Shown piece after piece: positions 48,451 to 56,787 of a DNA stretch of 64,000 nt. The notes below the pieces were generated by a model that was not told where the DNA came from, searched no databases, and saw only the letters and a list, made by a program, of their open reading frames with translations. The stretch is from assembly GCA_033283165.1 (NCBI GenBank), contig JAWMQL010000007.1:62001-126000 (forward strand), written 5' to 3'. Positions within the stretch are counted from its first letter, which is position 1, and each line of letters begins with the position of its first letter. The stretch is from JAWMQL01 sp033283165 (GTDB lineage: Bacteria; Pseudomonadota; Gammaproteobacteria; Pseudomonadales; Halieaceae). A program made the position numbers and the translations under genes.

Positions 48451-49661
48451 CAGCCGCCTCCCACATTGCTGATCATGTTGTACAGCGGGCCCAGGAGGGC
48501 GACGATAAAGAAGGCGAAGCCGCCGCCAAGAACGAGCAGCATGACCGGCTCCACGAACTTGGGCAGCACCTCCACCAGCGCCTGCACCCGCCGGAAATGA
48601 ATATCGGCGAGCTTGTCCAGTTGTTCTTCCAGGTTGCCGGTCTGCTCGCCGATCGACACCATGCGCTGGTCGAGCAGCGGGAACAGCTCACACTCCCGGA
48701 AGGCATCCGCCAGCAGGCTGCCGGACCGCAGGTCGGCCAGCAGGGAGTACACGCGGGTGGCAAAAAATTTGTTGCTGACCGTATTCTGCAGGGTCTCCAG
48801 GGCATTGGTGATGACCACCCCGGCGCCATACATCAGCGCCAGGTACTGGTAGTAGAAAGCCATCTGGCTGCCCTGCACGATGCGCCCGGCCACCGGCATC
48901 CGCCACAACAGATGGTCACTGGCGATACGGAAGCGCTGGTTGCGCCTGGCCAGGATCCAGCAGATGGGGATCGCGGCGATCGTGAACAGGATCATCGGCC
49001 AGTAGGCGTCGAAGAACTCACTCATCGCGATCAGCATCAGGGTTGCCGGCTCCAGCTGCACCTGCATGGCTTCGAACAGCTCCACGATTTTGGGCACGAC
49101 GGCAGTCATCCAGAAGATCCCGGCACCCGCCACCACGATAAGGGTGAACATGGGGTAGATCATGGCGCGCTTGGCCGCTCCCTTGATCTCCTCGACCCGC
49201 TCGATGTGCTGCGCTGCATCGCGCAGCATGCGGGCCAGGTTGCCGCTCTCCTCGCCGATTTTAGCCATGCTGATCACGACGTCGGGAAAGCGCCCGGTCA
49301 TGCGCATCCCCTCGGACAGGGAATACCCCCCCTTGAGGTGGCGGCGGATATCGATGATGGCCAGGCGCATGGAGGACGTGCTGGCGGATTTCGCAGCGTC
49401 CTCCAGGGCGCCCTGCAATTCCACCCCGCCGGCGACATAGTGCGACAGGGTGGTACAGAATTCGGCTATTTCCAGCGGCCTTGGCTTGCCGCGCAGGGTC
49501 TCCAGCAGGCGCCCGAAGCTGTCCCACAGCTGCTGGTAATCGACCAGTTCCTCACCGTGCAGGGACAGCTCCTTGTCGAGATCCTGCAGCGCCGCGTACT
49601 GGCCGAGGCGGCGAATACTTTGCCCTTCGCGGGTCAGGGCTGAATACAGCAGGTAGGCCAT
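48450..49661 (-). CDS. mshG: inner-membrane platform protein of the pilus (GspF/PilC family)
   Basis: 403 residues with the two repeated GspF domains: ETLRGKPRPLEIAEFCTTLS...GGVELQGALEDAAKS and RMPVAGRIVQGSQMAFYYQY. Membrane helices lie at about 175-195, 220-240 and 370-395 (VMLLVLGGGFAFFIVALLGP). It is the platform on which the ATPase acts. It overlaps the mshE stop by 1 base. Confidence 0.9.
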   Translation of the reverse strand: MAYLLYSALTREGQSIRRLGQYAALQDLDKELSLHGEELVDYQQLWDSFGRLLETLRGKPRPLEIAEFCTTLSHYVAGGVELQGALEDAAKSASTSSMRLAIIDIRRHLKGGYSLSEGMRMTGRFPDVVISMAKIGEESGNLARMLRDAAQHIERVEEIKGAAKRAMIYPMFTLIVVAGAGIFWMTAVVPKIVELFEAMQVQLEPATLMLIAMSEFFDAYWPMILFTIAAIPICWILARRNQRFRIASDHLLWRMPVAGRIVQGSQMAFYYQYLALMYGAGVVITNALETLQNTVSNKFFATRVYSLLADLRSGSLLADAFRECELFPLLDQRMVSIGEQTGNLEEQLDKLADIHFRRVQALVEVLPKFVEPVMLLVLGGGFAFFIVALLGPLYNMISNVGGG

Positions 49662-51295
49662 CAGAGCACCCTCTCGTATTCAGCGATGTCGGTACTGCCT
49701 GCCGCCACCAGGTCGAGACCCGCGTCGCTCAGGGAGCGCATGCCCCCGGCCCGGGCCGCCGCCTCGATCTCGCCGATGGTGCAACGCTCACCGATCATCG
49801 TGCTGAGCTGCTTGTTCATCTGCAGCACCTCGGCGACCGCGGTACGGCCGATATAGCCGGTCTGCCGGCACAGTGGACAACCCACGTGCTCGTAAATCTG
49901 GTCCGGGGCAATGCCGTTCCACGCTTCCTCACGGGTAGAGGGCCGCTTGCAGTGCGGGCAGAGCAGGCGCAGCAGGCGTTGGGATACCACCCCGCGAATG
50001 GTTGAGCCGATGATGAAGTCCTCCACCCCCAGATCGCGCAAGCGCACCACTGCCCCGATCGCGTCGTTGGTATGCACGGTGGAGAACACCAGGTGACCGG
50101 TCAGCGCGGCGCGCAGGGCCAGGCCGGCGGTCTCCTCGTCCCGCACCTCGCCGATCAGCATCACGTCCGGGTCCTGACGCAGGAAACTGCGGATGGTGTT
50201 GGCGAAGGTAATCCCCGCTTTTTCGTTGACCTCGACCTGCTGCACCAGCGGCATGGTGTATTCCACCGGGTCCTCGATGGTCAGGATGTTTTTCTTCATC
50301 GCGTCGATGGTGCGCATCACCGCATACAGGGTGGTGGTTTTCCCGGACCCGGTGGGGCCGGATACCAGCACCATGCCGTAGGGTGAATGCGACATGGTCC
50401 GGATCTGTTCGATCTGCTCCGGGACCAGGCCCAGGTCCTTGAGCGAGAGAAACTCGTGGGAACCGGACAGAATCCGGATCACCATGTTCTCGCCGGTCAC
50501 CGAGGGAATCGTGGCGATACGCAGGTCGTAACGCTCCTGGAGATAGGAAAACGCCATGTGGCCGTCGTGGGGGCGGTTGGATTCGGCGATATCCATGCCG
50601 GCCGCCACCTTGAACACGGAAACCAGGCGCCCGTGCGCCGAGGCGGGCAGCGAGTAGCACAGCTGCATGACGCCATCCAGGCGGAACGAGACCAGCGTGG
50701 CCAGCTCGGTAGGGTTGATGTGGATGTCGGTGGCGTCGTATTCAATCGCCGAGCTGATCAACAGTTCGATCAGGCGCTCGGCGACGAAGTCTTTCCCGGC
50801 TGCCGCGGCCTGGGCAATGCGCTCGATCTCCTGCTCGATGTGGCTTTCCACCAGGTGGTACTGGCGCTGCACCTCGCGCCGCAGGCGCGCTTCGGGCGCC
50901 ACCACCAGGCGCAGGGGGTAGGAGGTGAAGCGGCTCAGGCGACTGAGGGAATTCTCAGCGTAGGGATCGATACAGGCGACCACCAGGTGATCGTCCTCAA
51001 TGGCCAGCGGCAACAATCCGTGCTTCTGGGCGAAGCTGGACGGAATCTGGGTCAACGCCTCTTCGGAGGAGGTGACCACCAGCATCGGGTGGTATTCCAG
51101 TCCCGCCTGCCTGGCGACCACCCAGGCGATATCACGGTCAGTGACCAGGCGCAGGCGCTGCATGATGTCGCCCAACCGCTCGCGGGACACCTCCTGCACT
51201 TTCAGCGCATAGGCCAGTTTCTCCTCATCGATGCGGCCATCTTCCAGCAGCAGATGGCCAATCGACTTCTGGGTGCTTTCCTCGACGCAGGTCAT
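49661..51295 (-). CDS. mshE: pilus assembly ATPase with MshEN-like N-terminus
   Basis: 544 residues of the GspE/PilB family: Walker A VSGPTGSGKTTTLYAVM, Asp box, Walker B DVMLIGEVRDEETAGLALRA, and a zinc site CPHC...CPLC near the C-terminus. Residues 11-63 resemble MshEN, two 24-residue motifs (SIGHLLLEDGRIDEEKLAYA... and RLGDIMQRLRLVTDRDIAWV...) joined by 5 residues. MshEN domains bind c-di-GMP. The Arg that opens a canonical motif is present in the second (RLG) but is Ser in the first (SIG, preceded by Lys), so affinity could differ. It drives pilus polymerisation. Confidence 0.93.
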   Translation of the reverse strand: MTCVEESTQKSIGHLLLEDGRIDEEKLAYALKVQEVSRERLGDIMQRLRLVTDRDIAWVVARQAGLEYHPMLVVTSSEEALTQIPSSFAQKHGLLPLAIEDDHLVVACIDPYAENSLSRLSRFTSYPLRLVVAPEARLRREVQRQYHLVESHIEQEIERIAQAAAAGKDFVAERLIELLISSAIEYDATDIHINPTELATLVSFRLDGVMQLCYSLPASAHGRLVSVFKVAAGMDIAESNRPHDGHMAFSYLQERYDLRIATIPSVTGENMVIRILSGSHEFLSLKDLGLVPEQIEQIRTMSHSPYGMVLVSGPTGSGKTTTLYAVMRTIDAMKKNILTIEDPVEYTMPLVQQVEVNEKAGITFANTIRSFLRQDPDVMLIGEVRDEETAGLALRAALTGHLVFSTVHTNDAIGAVVRLRDLGVEDFIIGSTIRGVVSQRLLRLLCPHCKRPSTREEAWNGIAPDQIYEHVGCPLCRQTGYIGRTAVAEVLQMNKQLSTMIGERCTIGEIEAAARAGGMRSLSDAGLDLVAAGSTDIAEYERVL

Positions 51296-52716
51296 GAGAA
51301 GTTCACCGCGCGGGCGTGGGCCCGCACCACGAGCACCACATTGCGACGCACGCCGGGCTCGGGCGCCGGCACTTCCAGCCGGCTGTCAATCATCTGCAGC
51401 CGCTGGCTCAGGCGCCTGACCACCTCTGCCGCGCTGGCCTCGGCGGTGTCCAGCGCGGTTTCGGCCAGCATGATCTCCATCTTGACCTCGAAGGGCTTCT
51501 CACCCGGCGGGTACTGGCTGGGGGACTGCCGCGTGCGCGTACGTGGCAGCGGCACGGGCTCCATCTGCAATGCCCTGATCACCACACCATCCGGTATCAG
51601 GTGGGTGAGCCAGTCCAGCATCCGGTCCAGGCGCACCTCGCTGACACTTTGCTGTTGCACCTGCAGCCGGTTGCGCACGGACGCCATGGCCTCGTCACTG
51701 GGTCGGCTGCTTTCGAACTCGGCCAGGCTGGTGTTCAATTCCGCCCGGCGCTGGTTGAAATCCGAGGAGATACTGAGTGCCTGCAGGTCGCGCAGGCCAC
51801 CGTACAGGGCGATCACCACCCCGGCCAGCACGGCCACTGCGGCGGCCGGGCGCGCGTACTGCCAGGCGAGCACCTCGGAGCGATACTCCGGCTCGAGGAA
51901 GCTCCACTCCTGGTCGACGAGGGGCAGGCCGTACAACTCCGGGTCGCGCAGGACCGCGTCCGCAGGAATCTTGCGGTTGCCGCGATAGAGGCGCGTCAGC
52001 TTCTTCTCCAGCGCGACATTGGCCTTGTCCCGCGGCTCCTGTTCGCGGCCGGCCAGTTCCCCCATGAACAGGGTCAGGAAGACTTCCCGGTTGTCCCCGA
52101 GTCGATTGGCAGTGTTGCGCAGGCTGGCCTCGGCACGGCTGATGATCACCTGCCGGTCATCGCCGGTGACGCGCTCGCGCATACGGTTCAGCACCATGCC
52201 GCCGGCCACCAGCACCGAGATCAGCACGCCGCCTTTTTCCCAGAAGACAATCACCGGCTCGGCAGTGGCCTTCTTCACCAGGGCCGCAATGGCCAGTTCC
52301 AGCGGCACCATCTGCTTGCAGGGCCGCTGCTTCATGGGCAGCTGGGACACCGCCGCATCCAGGTCGTGATCCGGGATGGCCGCGATGTCCGCCGTGATGG
52401 TGCGCTCCCGCCGGGAGCGGCTGCGTGCGCGCAGCCGGTAGGACGCATCATCGTAAACAAGTTCGCCGTCGACGTGACGGCGGGCAACCAGGGGCAGCAG
52501 TTTGACCGAGGCCGCGGCCAGGTCCACCTGCTCGAAATAGGTTTCCATGGAGAACAGGGCAACCCGCATTGGCCCGTTGAAGCGGGATGGAACCCCTTCG
52601 CCGGTGGCCATGATGCGCCCGCCGTTGACACTGGCGTGGCGCACTGCGACTTCCCCGTCCTCGCCGGGAATGACGGCCAGCAACAGCTCCTTACTCGATA
52701 ACAGGTTGTTGATCAT
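51292..52716 (-). CDS. MshI-like protein with PilM-like and PilN-like parts in one chain
   Basis: 474 residues. The first 240 or so are cytoplasmic with an actin-like layout resembling PilM/GspL (ELLLAVIPGEDGEVAVRHAS, EPVIVFWEKGGVLISVLVAG). One transmembrane helix at about 292-310 (AAAVAVLAGVVIALYGGLRD) is followed by a coiled coil and a PilN-like periplasmic ferredoxin fold. The single-chain design recalls GspL of type II secretion. It overlaps the mshE start by 4 bases and follows the major prepilin gene by 126 bases. Confidence 0.75.
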   Translation of the reverse strand: MINNLLSSKELLLAVIPGEDGEVAVRHASVNGGRIMATGEGVPSRFNGPMRVALFSMETYFEQVDLAAASVKLLPLVARRHVDGELVYDDASYRLRARSRSRRERTITADIAAIPDHDLDAAVSQLPMKQRPCKQMVPLELAIAALVKKATAEPVIVFWEKGGVLISVLVAGGMVLNRMRERVTGDDRQVIISRAEASLRNTANRLGDNREVFLTLFMGELAGREQEPRDKANVALEKKLTRLYRGNRKIPADAVLRDPELYGLPLVDQEWSFLEPEYRSEVLAWQYARPAAAVAVLAGVVIALYGGLRDLQALSISSDFNQRRAELNTSLAEFESSRPSDEAMASVRNRLQVQQQSVSEVRLDRMLDWLTHLIPDGVVIRALQMEPVPLPRTRTRQSPSQYPPGEKPFEVKMEIMLAETALDTAEASAAEVVRRLSQRLQMIDSRLEVPAPEPGVRRNVVLVVRAHARAVNFS

Positions 52717-52842
52717 CGCGAATCATCTCCTGATCCCGGAACGGTCGCCTTTCGGAGGCCGTGTGTGTTAAAGCCAGGGCAGCGGATGGGCAGGTTCTTA
52801 CGCGCTTGCCGCATCCGTCTGTCCTGAGACGCTGCTACCGCT

Positions 52843-53589
52843 TCAAGGCTTCGGCTGCGACATCCGGGTATCGAACTGGAAGCTGATCGCCACGAACTGG
52901 TAGTCGTGTTGCTCATCAGGCCAGTCGTCCCCGTTGTCGTGCAGGGTGCCACCGTCGTCGTACATCAACCGCACCCGGCCCCGCTTGCCACCGGCAAGTT
53001 CCTGGTTGACCGGCTGGGGACCGTCGATGGCGACGTCCACACCCTTGGCCAGCCACAGGGGCAGACCGTAGGCGACGATGGTATTCACCGCGCCGCCCGC
53101 GGGACTGCCGGGCTCAAAGGAACCCACCGCGTAGAAGTCGGTCAGGGTGTGCTTGGTGATGTTGACGTTGGTCCGGGTCGGATCGACGATGTTGGCCTTG
53201 CGCAGGTCGGACCAGACGCGGTTCACGTCAGTTTCCGCCAGCTGGTTGGCTGAACAGCGGTCGGTATCCGGATTCGGATCCAGGGAGTACACGTTGTTAC
53301 CCGTGTTGTTCCATACGGCATCGGGCTCGAAGTCCTCGAATTCGATAATGCCGTTCTCGTTACAGTCCCCAGGCAGGCGGCCGGTGCGCTTCTCGTGCTC
53401 CAGCAACATGCCCTGCAGACCCTTCAGGTCGGCGGTGACCCGCTCGATCTTCGCCTTGTTGATCATGTCGGTGCCCTTGAGTGCCCCGACCAGGATGATC
53501 CCGGCGATGACCAGCACAATGGCCAGTTCCACCATGGTGAAGCCGGCCTGGGGCCGACGGTTATTATTGAACGCTACTGAATGTCTCAT
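52843..53589 (-). CDS. type IV prepilin, probable major pilin gene under riboswitch control
   Basis: The start is ATG 53589 with GGAGGA 4 bases upstream (MRHSVAFNNNRRPQAG), giving 248 residues. The prepilin signal is QAGFTMVELAIVLVIAGIIL with Glu at +5. The mature domain has EHEKRTGRLPGDCNENGIIE, acidic loops and one further Cys, and is larger than MshA of Vibrio (about 170-180 residues). It is the first gene of the pilus operon, 116 bases downstream of the c-di-GMP riboswitch aptamer, so its output should follow c-di-GMP. It could instead be an initiating minor pilin. Confidence 0.88.
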   Translation of the reverse strand: MRHSVAFNNNRRPQAGFTMVELAIVLVIAGIILVGALKGTDMINKAKIERVTADLKGLQGMLLEHEKRTGRLPGDCNENGIIEFEDFEPDAVWNNTGNNVYSLDPNPDTDRCSANQLAETDVNRVWSDLRKANIVDPTRTNVNITKHTLTDFYAVGSFEPGSPAGGAVNTIVAYGLPLWLAKGVDVAIDGPQPVNQELAGGKRGRVRLMYDDGGTLHDNGDDWPDEQHDYQFVAISFQFDTRMSQPKP

Positions 53590-53649
53590 AAGTCCTCCGA
53601 TGCATTCGTTGCAAACGCAATCTCCAGGTCTGCATGATCGGGGGACAGG

Positions 53650-53696
53650 AAAAAACACGGGCTGGTGACCACGAGCAAACAACGCTCCACTCGCCC
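53650..53696 (-). terminator. possible terminator between riboswitch and pilin gene
   Basis: On the minus strand GGGC-GA-GTG-GAGC and GCTC...CAC-CA-GCCC can form an interrupted stem around GTTGTTT, followed by GTGTTTTTT. It lies 9 bases after the aptamer, where an expression platform is expected. The stem is imperfect, so certainty is modest. Confidence 0.5.
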
Positions 53697-53705
53697 AACT
53701 GCTTG

Positions 53706-53792
53706 ATTCCGGTAATCCCGCTGTCATAAGGCTATCGCCCCTTAGACCGGTGACTTTGCGTCCCTGCCTTTCGGCAGGTTTGCCCTTTTACA
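53706..53792 (-). promoter_or_regulatory. cyclic di-GMP-I (GEMM-I) riboswitch
   Basis: Read on the minus strand: AAAGGGCAAACC, hairpin CTGCC-GAAA-GGCAG, then GGGACGCAAAG, the ACCGGTCTAAG receptor segment, and AGCGGGATTACCGG closing the second helix. This reproduces the class-I aptamer closely, including the GAAA tetraloop and the GGGACGCAAAG ligand segment. It is upstream of the prepilin gene that heads the MSHA-type operon. Confidence 0.95.
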
Positions 53793-54041
53793 GAATGCCG
53801 CTTCTGAGAGCTCAGTCATCAGGTGCGACAAGGCCAGTCTAGATACAAGTGAAACCGTGATACCAATCACATTTTTTCATGCCAAGATATTCTTGCTGGT
53901 TATAACTTGTTTATTCTCGACTTTGGTTTGCGAATATCTTGACACAACGACCCGCGTCCTGCCTGGCCTGGTGGCCAGACAGCCGGGGTCAGTGGGACTT
54001 TTACCGCGTCATAGCGGCCTCGAAACCGGACTTGAGGGGGG
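53793..54041. other. AT-rich intergenic stretch without a gene
   Basis: This is the upstream end of the 452-base gap 53590-54041. The promoter for the riboswitch transcript must lie here, but no clear -35/-10 pair stands out. CTGGCCACCAGGCCAG near 53965 is a short palindrome without a T-run. No coding potential was seen. Confidence 0.5.
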
Positions 54042-54341
54042 TCAGAGCAGACGCTTGACCTGCTGCTGGTAGTGTTGCAGCTGGCGCTGCAATTCCTCGT
54101 TCTGGCGCTGCAGGTCGATCACCATGGACACGGCCAGCCAGTCGACGTCCAGGTCGCGGCGCAGGCGCGCCGCCTTCTTGAGCCAGTGCACACTGGTGGT
54201 ATCGAATACCCACTCGGCTGGCTCCAGGCCCGCGATCGGCGCGGCGATACCGTACTCGACCATCTCGATGACCGTGTCGCGCTCGATGCCTTCGAGTTCG
54301 CACAGCTCGCAAATAGACACCCGCAGGAAAATCTCTCTCAT
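54042..54341 (-). CDS. cbpM: chaperone modulator CbpM
   Basis: 99 residues: an N-terminal winged-helix-like region (FLRVSICELCELEGIERDTV, EPAEWVFDTTSVHWLKKAAR) and a C-terminal coiled coil (DLQRQNEELQRQLQHYQQQV). CbpM binds the J-domain of CbpA and restrains it. The gene overlaps the cbpA stop by 4 bases, which matches the family's usual pairing. Confidence 0.93.
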   Translation of the reverse strand: MREIFLRVSICELCELEGIERDTVIEMVEYGIAAPIAGLEPAEWVFDTTSVHWLKKAARLRRDLDVDWLAVSMVIDLQRQNEELQRQLQHYQQQVKRLL

Positions 54342-55294
54342 GCCGACTCACTCCATCCTTTCCGTGGATCGAAGGGAGCTGCCGTGGCCAGTTCCCGCCA
54401 CAGCTTCTCGACCCGCTCACCGGACTGTTCCGGCATGACGATCTTGACCACCGCCAGCAGGTCGCCGGTCATACCCCGGCCCGGCAGGCCCTTGCCCTTG
54501 ACCCGCAATTTCTTGCCCGCGGGGGTTCCCGGCGGAATGGTCAGGTTGATCCGGCCGTCCAGGGTGGGGACCGTAACCCGGGCGCCCAGGGCCGCCTCCC
54601 AGGGCGCCAGGGGCAGGGTCAGCACCAGGTTGTGGCCCTCGACGTCGTAGAGCGGGTGGGGTACCAGGCGGATGTGCAGGTACAGGTCCCCTGCCGGGGC
54701 CTTGCCACTGCCGGGCGCACCCTGGCCTTTCAGCCGGATCCGCTCGCCGTCGGCCACGCCCCGGGGGATTTTCACTTTCAGGTGCTTGCGCTGGTAGTTG
54801 ACCTGCCCGTCCTGGAACGCCGGCACCTCGTAGGCCACGTCCCGCGTGGTGTCAGTAACGGTCTCCTCCAGGAACACGGGCAACTCCATTTCCACGTCCT
54901 GGCCGCGCAAGCCAGCCTCGCGGCGCGCGCCGCCACCGCGGAACGGGCCGCCGCCACCGCCAAAAATGCTGTTGAAGAAGTCGGAAAATTCCGCGGCAGC
55001 GCGCGGGTCTCCGTGGAAATCGAAGTGCTGGCTGCTCTGCCATCCCGGCGGTGGTTCGAACCCCCCGCCGGTCTGGCGACCGTAGCGGCGCAGTTCGTCG
55101 TACTCCGCCCGGCGCGCAGAATCCTTCAGCACCTCGTAGGCCTCGGCGACTTCCTTGAACTTGTCCTCGGCGCCCTCTTCGGCGTTCACATCCGGGTGAT
55201 ACTTTCGCGCCAGTTTGCGGTAGGCCGCCTTGATGTCCTTCGCTTCTGCGTCGGGCTCAACTCCGAGTATCTGGTAATAATCCTTGAATTCCAC
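54338..55294 (-). CDS. cbpA: DnaJ-class co-chaperone CbpA
   Basis: 318 residues: J-domain MEFKDYYQILGVEPDAEAKD with the HPD motif in KYHPDVNAEE, a Gly/Phe/Arg-rich linker (FGGGGGPFRGGG) and two C-terminal substrate domains (HLKVKIPRGVADGERIRLKG, RINLTIPPGTPAGKKLRVKG). The zinc-finger region of DnaJ is absent, as expected for CbpA. It stimulates DnaK ATPase and can bind DNA. It lies downstream of hsp20 in a probable heat-shock operon. Confidence 0.95.
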   Translation of the reverse strand: MEFKDYYQILGVEPDAEAKDIKAAYRKLARKYHPDVNAEEGAEDKFKEVAEAYEVLKDSARRAEYDELRRYGRQTGGGFEPPPGWQSSQHFDFHGDPRAAAEFSDFFNSIFGGGGGPFRGGGARREAGLRGQDVEMELPVFLEETVTDTTRDVAYEVPAFQDGQVNYQRKHLKVKIPRGVADGERIRLKGQGAPGSGKAPAGDLYLHIRLVPHPLYDVEGHNLVLTLPLAPWEAALGARVTVPTLDGRINLTIPPGTPAGKKLRVKGKGLPGRGMTGDLLAVVKIVMPEQSGERVEKLWRELATAAPFDPRKGWSESA

Positions 55295-55342
55295 GGGCCA
55301 ATATCATCCTGACAGGCTGCCTTCCACAGGCCATTGTAATGC

Positions 55343-55371
55343 GGGCGGGCCGTGTACTCCACGGCCCGCCC
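55343..55371. terminator. strong hairpin between hsp20 and cbpA
   Basis: GGGCGGGCCGTG and CACGGCCCGCCC form a perfect 12-bp stem with a 5-base loop, 6 bases after the hsp20 stop. There is no T-run, so it may act as an attenuating or mRNA-stabilising hairpin that sets the hsp20:cbpA ratio rather than a full terminator. Confidence 0.6.
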
Positions 55372-55377
55372 AACAGT

Positions 55378-55863
55378 TTACGCCGCGATCGAATCGTCGT
55401 CCTTGCGGTCGCTGTCGGCGTCGTGCTCCAGTACCGAGTCGGGCTGATCGATCGGAATGCTCCTGGGCTTCATCGCCTCCGGCACCTCGCGCACCAGGCT
55501 GACCGTCAACAGGCCGCTGTTCAACCGGGCATCGGTCACCTCCACGTGCTCCGCCAGATTGAACTTGCGCTCGAAGGTCCGATTGGCGATACCCTGGTGC
55601 AGGAAGCGGCGTTCCTGCGCCTGCTGGGCTTTCGAACCGCGAATGGTGAGAACGCTGTTTTCCACACTGATATCCAGTTCATTCCGTTCAAAGCCCGCCA
55701 CGGCCAGGGTAATGGCGTAATGGTTGTCGTCCAGCACCTCGATATTGTAGGGCGGATAACCAGACGCGTGATCCGCGGCACGGAACGCGCTGTCGATCAA
55801 CGAGCCGAGTCGGTCATAGCCGATGCTGCTGCGATAGAGCGGGGAAAGATCGATTGAGTTCAT
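55378..55863 (-). CDS. small heat-shock protein (Hsp20/IbpA family)
   Basis: 161 residues. The N-terminus MNSIDLSPLYRSSIGYDRLG is IbpA-like. The alpha-crystallin domain runs from about 40 to 130 (YAITLAVAGFERNELDISVE ... GIANRTFERKFNLAEHVEVT ... LNSGLLTVSLVREVPEAM), and the C-terminal IPI-like motif is RSIPID. It holds unfolding proteins for refolding by DnaK. It is preceded by GGAGG, an RNA thermometer-like leader and an RpoH-type promoter, all visible in the sequence. Confidence 0.96.
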   Translation of the reverse strand: MNSIDLSPLYRSSIGYDRLGSLIDSAFRAADHASGYPPYNIEVLDDNHYAITLAVAGFERNELDISVENSVLTIRGSKAQQAQERRFLHQGIANRTFERKFNLAEHVEVTDARLNSGLLTVSLVREVPEAMKPRSIPIDQPDSVLEHDADSDRKDDDSIAA

Positions 55864-55865
55864 CG

Positions 55866-55933
55866 TATATCCTCCATTTGAAGCAATATAGTTAAAGCCA
55901 ACCAGTGCCGGACGCTCCCTTGGGACTCGTGCC
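55866..55933 (-). promoter_or_regulatory. ROSE-like RNA thermometer in the hsp20 leader
   Basis: The last hairpin pairs TATATTGCTTC (55880-55890) with GGAGGATATA (55866-55875), closing the Shine-Dalgarno site. The TTGCT opposite AGG leaves one G unpaired, the hallmark of ROSE elements. A second hairpin (GCCGG...CCGGC) lies just upstream. Such leaders open at high temperature. Confidence 0.75.
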
Positions 55934-55944
55934 GGCAGTTAACC

Positions 55945-55972
55945 AGATGCGGGCGGCCAGGATTTTTTCAAG
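55945..55972 (-). promoter_or_regulatory. RpoH (sigma32)-type promoter of hsp20
   Basis: CTTGAAA (55966-55972) and CCGCATCT (55945-55952) on the minus strand with a 13-base spacer fit the heat-shock consensus CTTGAAA / CCCCATNT with one mismatch. The predicted transcript gives a leader of about 75 bases that contains the ROSE-like hairpins. Confidence 0.8.
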
Positions 55973-56046
55973 GCCGCTTTTATAGAAATTAGTTCTATGA
56001 ATCAGCCATGTTAAAGCGCGGAGAAATACGCCCCGGGCCGGCCCGG

Positions 56047-56658
56047 TCACTCCCTGGGCAGTTTGGCCAGCAGCCGGGACACCGCCTCCCGCACCCGGCG
56101 CTGCCGCTCCTCGGGGGGCAGCTCGAGATCGACATTGCCCTGTACCGCGCCGCGCCACAGGATGCGCTCGGAGTCATAGTCGTAGAGCGCCACCACGATG
56201 GTGCCCTCCTGGTACTCGCGCGAGGCCTTGAACGAAGGGGTGAGGCGGAACCGGCTCAGCACGTCTTCCGCGGTGAGTCCCGAGCCCAGTACCACCACCG
56301 CCACCAGGCCATACTCCGCGGCAGTGCCGTCGGGCACAAAGCGATAGCCGCCGGCTTCCAGATGGTCCTGGATCGCCGCCTGCAGGAACGGCCGCACACC
56401 CGCGGGAGCCTCGCGCTCATCGCCGTAGAGATAAACCAGCTCCGAGCGCCAGTACAGCGTGTCGCCCTGGCGCAGGGAGAAATCGGGTTGGCTGAAGGAA
56501 ATGGTCGAGTACTCGGTCAGTGGATCCGGCGCATTGGCGGCGCAGCCGGCCAGGGACAGGAACAGCACCAGCACCAGCGAGCCGGGCAGTGCACGGAGCC
56601 GTCGACCAGCGGTGGAAAGACCAATCCGCGGGATTTTCACAATGACACTGCCTGACAT
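56047..56658 (-). CDS. DUF4136-type lipoprotein
   Basis: The start is ATG 56658 (MSGSVIVKIPRIGLSTAGRR), giving 203 residues; the frame is open far upstream but only as the antisense of the FkbM gene. The lipoprotein signal is LPGSLVLVLFLSLAGCAANA. The mature part has the DUF4136-like pattern: LVYLYGDEREAPAGVRPFLQ, IQDHLEAGGYRFVPDGTAAE, TIVVALYDYDSERILWRGAV and a C-terminal VREAVSRLLAKLPRE. Function is not established. It is divergent from the FkbM gene. Confidence 0.82.
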   Translation of the reverse strand: MSGSVIVKIPRIGLSTAGRRLRALPGSLVLVLFLSLAGCAANAPDPLTEYSTISFSQPDFSLRQGDTLYWRSELVYLYGDEREAPAGVRPFLQAAIQDHLEAGGYRFVPDGTAAEYGLVAVVVLGSGLTAEDVLSRFRLTPSFKASREYQEGTIVVALYDYDSERILWRGAVQGNVDLELPPEERQRRVREAVSRLLAKLPRE

Positions 56659-56787
56659 AGCGGGTCCCTTCCCTGCAACCTGACTGAGCTTAGCAGCGCC
56701 CCGATATTTAGGGAATGCACAGCGGCGGGAACAAACCAGCCATAGGGCGCTACAACTCAGCGGGAAAATAGGCCAAACTGCGCCCCT

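Noticed and set aside
53960..53980. CTGGCC palindrome as a terminator of cbpM
   Set aside because: The stem is only 6 bp and no T-run follows on either strand.
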